Source: Candidatus Zhuqueibacterota bacterium
GTDB taxonomy: Bacteria; Zhuqueibacterota; Zhuqueibacteria; Residuimicrobiales; Krinioviventaceae
Direction of reading: 5' to 3'
NCBI GenBank assembly: GCA_016928775.1
Contig: JAFGKD010000089.1
Span: 1 to 64,000 of the forward strand
DNA: 64,000 bases
Positions 62,226 through 64,000 of this stretch are shown here, piece by piece (within the stretch, counting starts at the first letter, position 1; each line of letters begins with the position of its first letter). A program made the position numbers and the translations under genes. The notes under the pieces were generated by a model. It made no database searches. It saw only the letters and a program-made list of their open reading frames with translations, and had not been told where the DNA came from.

Positions 62226-63494
62226 TTATTTTCTACAAATAGTGTTGAGAACCTCGGTTAATTGTTCTGTTTGTTTCACTCGGTTGAATCGATCCAGGTT
62301 CAAATTGATGCTTATTGAATTCCATTTCGTATGCAAAAATTCCTTCAAACGGAGAAATATCTTGTCTGGATCAAAAGAATCCGTAACGTACGCCAGCGCA
62401 TAGTCGCTTAACAGCGCGTTGGTATATCGGCTGTTGCTTATTGCAAAAACAGGTTTGTGAGCACCGATATATTCAAAAGTTTTGCCCGGAATGAACGTAT
62501 CCGTTTCGCGTGCTTTGGCAATCAACAAAAGTGCATTCGCGTTGACAAGGTACTTGACCGATTCCGAGTGATCCTGATGCCCGATAATATCAACAACTTT
62601 TGCAAGACCTCTTTTTTTCACCTCTTTAGCCAAGCACCCCAGCGCATCAAAACCCACAAACTGTACGCGCAACCGTGCCAGAGTCTGCGGCGTTTGCTGT
62701 TGCATTTTAACAAGGGCATCTAAAAACGGCATTGGATCCGCAAATTTATTGATCGTACCACTATAACAGAGTGTAAATAGCGTATTGTCGCCTTGCGCCG
62801 CACTGTCAAAATCCTGCGGATCAAATCCATTTGTAATAATGTAAAACTTTTTCGGTTCAAATGACACCGATTTAAACGCGAGGTCAATACCGGGAGACGC
62901 TGAAACCACAGCATCGGCGTCAGCGATCACACTTTTTTGCAGTCGATAATTTTGTTTGTATTGCCATCGCGTTGGCTCATGAACAATATGGCTTCCTGCC
63001 CACCCATCGCGAAAATCAGTTAACCAGGGCAGTTTATATTTTTTCACAATTCGACGCCCTATCATATGTACCGAGTGTGGTGGTGACGACGTCATCAAGG
63101 CATCAAATTTTTCACCTGCAAGTAGATCTTTGACTGCCTTTTGAACAAAGGGTTGCCATAAAATTTTGCTATCCGGCATCAACAAAAACGGCAATAGCTT
63201 TTCATTCAAAAAAGTGCCAATGCTCATACGACTATTATCGGTCTGAGTCTGGATGGATGTTTTGCCCATTCGAGCTAACAGTCTTTGTGGATCATAAGAC
63301 TCGGTGCGAAAAACGCGCGCATCTCGTACATCTTGTAGCAAAGATAAATCTGTCGCCCAATAGGCAATTGGTTTCACCGTTACGACCGTTGGTCTCCAGC
63401 CAAATTGAGGCAAATACTTTACAAATTTGGCTACTCTTTGAGCACCTCCCAGGCCGAGCGGCGGAAAATAATATGTCAGGATGAGCACTTTCAT
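62226..63494 (-). CDS. Glycosyltransferase family 4 protein
   Basis: 422 residues from the ATG at 63494 ('MKVLILTYYFPPLGLGGAQR'); the TTG at 63515 in the track adds seven residues without support. GT-B fold with the N-terminal glycine-rich loop, 'LPWLTDFRDGWAGSH' and the C-terminal 'LCYSGTINKFADPMPFLDAL', 'DIIGHQDHSESVKYLVNANALLLIAK' and 'IPGKTFEYIGAHKPVFAIS', where the E-x7-E-like donor site lies. Sugar donor and acceptor unknown; surface glycan synthesis is likely. First gene of the GT-M23-rhomboid operon. Confidence 0.9.
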   Translation of the reverse strand: MKVLILTYYFPPLGLGGAQRVAKFVKYLPQFGWRPTVVTVKPIAYWATDLSLLQDVRDARVFRTESYDPQRLLARMGKTSIQTQTDNSRMSIGTFLNEKLLPFLLMPDSKILWQPFVQKAVKDLLAGEKFDALMTSSPPHSVHMIGRRIVKKYKLPWLTDFRDGWAGSHIVHEPTRWQYKQNYRLQKSVIADADAVVSASPGIDLAFKSVSFEPKKFYIITNGFDPQDFDSAAQGDNTLFTLCYSGTINKFADPMPFLDALVKMQQQTPQTLARLRVQFVGFDALGCLAKEVKKRGLAKVVDIIGHQDHSESVKYLVNANALLLIAKARETDTFIPGKTFEYIGAHKPVFAISNSRYTNALLSDYALAYVTDSFDPDKIFLRLKEFLHTKWNSISINLNLDRFNRVKQTEQLTEVLNTICRK

Positions 63495-63640
63495 TCCATG
63501 CGCCAAAGATAGCAATATAAAGCTTCATATTCAAGATTTACATTTTACAAACCAAAGTTCAACGGGTGAGCTGTCATCAAAAGGAAAAATTAATCTTGAC
63601 ATTATGAAATAAATTGTTAACTTTACTGTTCGCAAAACGA

Positions 63641-63714
<74 letters not shown>

Positions 63715-63723
63715 CTATAAAGA

Positions 63724-63750
63724 AGCCCCTGACCTACTGGGGCTTTTTTC
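63724..63750 (+). terminator. Rho-independent terminator after tRNA-fMet
   Basis: agcccc-tgacctact-ggggct followed by ttttttc, 10 nt past the tRNA end. Confidence 0.9.
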
Positions 63751-63770
63751 ATTTTATCACCGTATTTAAT

Positions 63771-63800
63771 GGCCGCCTTCACCACGCGGCCTTTTTTTTT
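63771..63800 (+). terminator. Second rho-independent terminator
   Basis: ggccgc-cttcaccac-gcggcc followed by nine T. It directly precedes the last ORF and would block read-through into it, so that ORF needs a promoter of its own or starts elsewhere. Confidence 0.85.
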
Positions 63801-63807
63801 GCAAAAA

Positions 63808-64000
63808 ATGAAAATGGAAATACAAAAGGCTGTTTTCGAAACCAATAAAATTCAACGTTCGGGTATAGTCGGACCTTTTGAAATTACACGCGGCGATCAA
63901 GTCGCCCTGATCACAAACATCGGAGCCAATTGGTTCTCGCCTATATTGCATTTCGTTGAATGCGCTCAGACTATCAATCTCCGCTGGGTGACGGTTTTGG
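63808..64000 (+). CDS. Partial ORF running off the window, unknown product
   Basis: An uninterrupted frame from the ATG at 63808 to the window end: 'MKMEIQKAVFETNKIQRSGI', then 'VGPFEITRGDQVALITNIGA'. It is absent from the track because it is unfinished. Not recognised. No ribosome site, and the preceding terminator T-tract is only 8 nt away, so the start or the gene itself is doubtful. Codon choice looks ordinary for the region. Confidence 0.4.
   Translation, partial: MKMEIQKAVFETNKIQRSGIVGPFEITRGDQVALITNIGANWFSPILHFVECAQTINLRWVTVL

Overview
The window reads as the chromosome of a Gram-negative, free-living polysaccharide degrader of the FCB superphylum (Calditrichota/KSB1/Ignavibacteria-like). 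This is inferred from gene content, not from a marker-gene search. Five large secreted proteins end in a type IX secretion sorting domain with the 'NYPNPFNP' signature. Many other products carry Sec, Tat or lipoprotein signals. There are YjbH-type outer-membrane barrels, a secreted Tricorn-like protease, SGNH/TPR and DUF5107/TPR fusions, and two cobalamin-linked enzymes (a B12-binding-type radical SAM protein and class II ribonucleotide reductase NrdJ). G+C looks moderate.

Region 1 (1-19.7 kb) is a glycan-degradation island. It holds GH9, GH43-like, GH51 arabinofuranosidase, GH53 endo-galactanase, a decayed GH43 arabinanase and PL11 rhamnogalacturonan lyase. Together these match the backbone and the arabinan/galactan side chains of rhamnogalacturonan I pectin. 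Four non-catalytic cell-surface proteins sit among them: a beta-helix protein, a seven-repeat FG-GAP propeller, a protein with two dockerin-like calcium loops, and directly after it a small cohesin-like lipoprotein. No SusC/SusD pair is present. The island is bracketed by copies of one ~90-bp hairpin-bearing repeat (one inverted copy at nt 1-90, three tandem copies at 19.37-19.63 kb). Its left edge also carries the 3' part of a degenerate tRNA gene. A methyltransferase gene ends the island.

Region 2 (19.7-34.6 kb) is mixed: an aminotransferase, a carboxypeptidase-regulatory-domain protein and an M48 lipoprotein protease on the minus strand. These are followed on the plus strand by a 1414-residue four-CBM9 T9SS protein, an SGNH-hydrolase/TPR protein coupled to a B12-type radical SAM enzyme, two ORFs that look like the two halves of a YjbH exopolysaccharide barrel in swapped order, and a lipoprotein.

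Region 3 (34.9-47.5 kb) is a tight plus-strand operon: DUF5107/TPR protein, Tat-exported TIM-barrel isomerase-like lipoprotein, exported Gfo/Idh/MocA oxidoreductase, a GH140-like TIM-barrel glycosidase, a Tricorn-like S41 protease and an acetylxylan-esterase-like hydrolase. It looks like a second, extracytoplasmic glycoside-processing system.

Region 4 (47.5-64 kb) is housekeeping and stress: nrdJ with a well-formed promoter overlapped by two NrdR-like boxes, a STAS protein, a NUDIX hydrolase, a hyperacidic small protein, an SplB-like radical SAM enzyme, a YhcH-family lipoprotein, a possible structured RNA, an M64 peptidase, a sensor kinase, an SOS operon (lexA plus two small unknown proteins, one with a sliding-clamp-like C-terminal motif), rhomboid, M23 peptidase and GT4 genes, and an initiator tRNA-Met near the right edge. 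A partial ORF runs off the end. All domain names come from reading the translations; no database search was possible.
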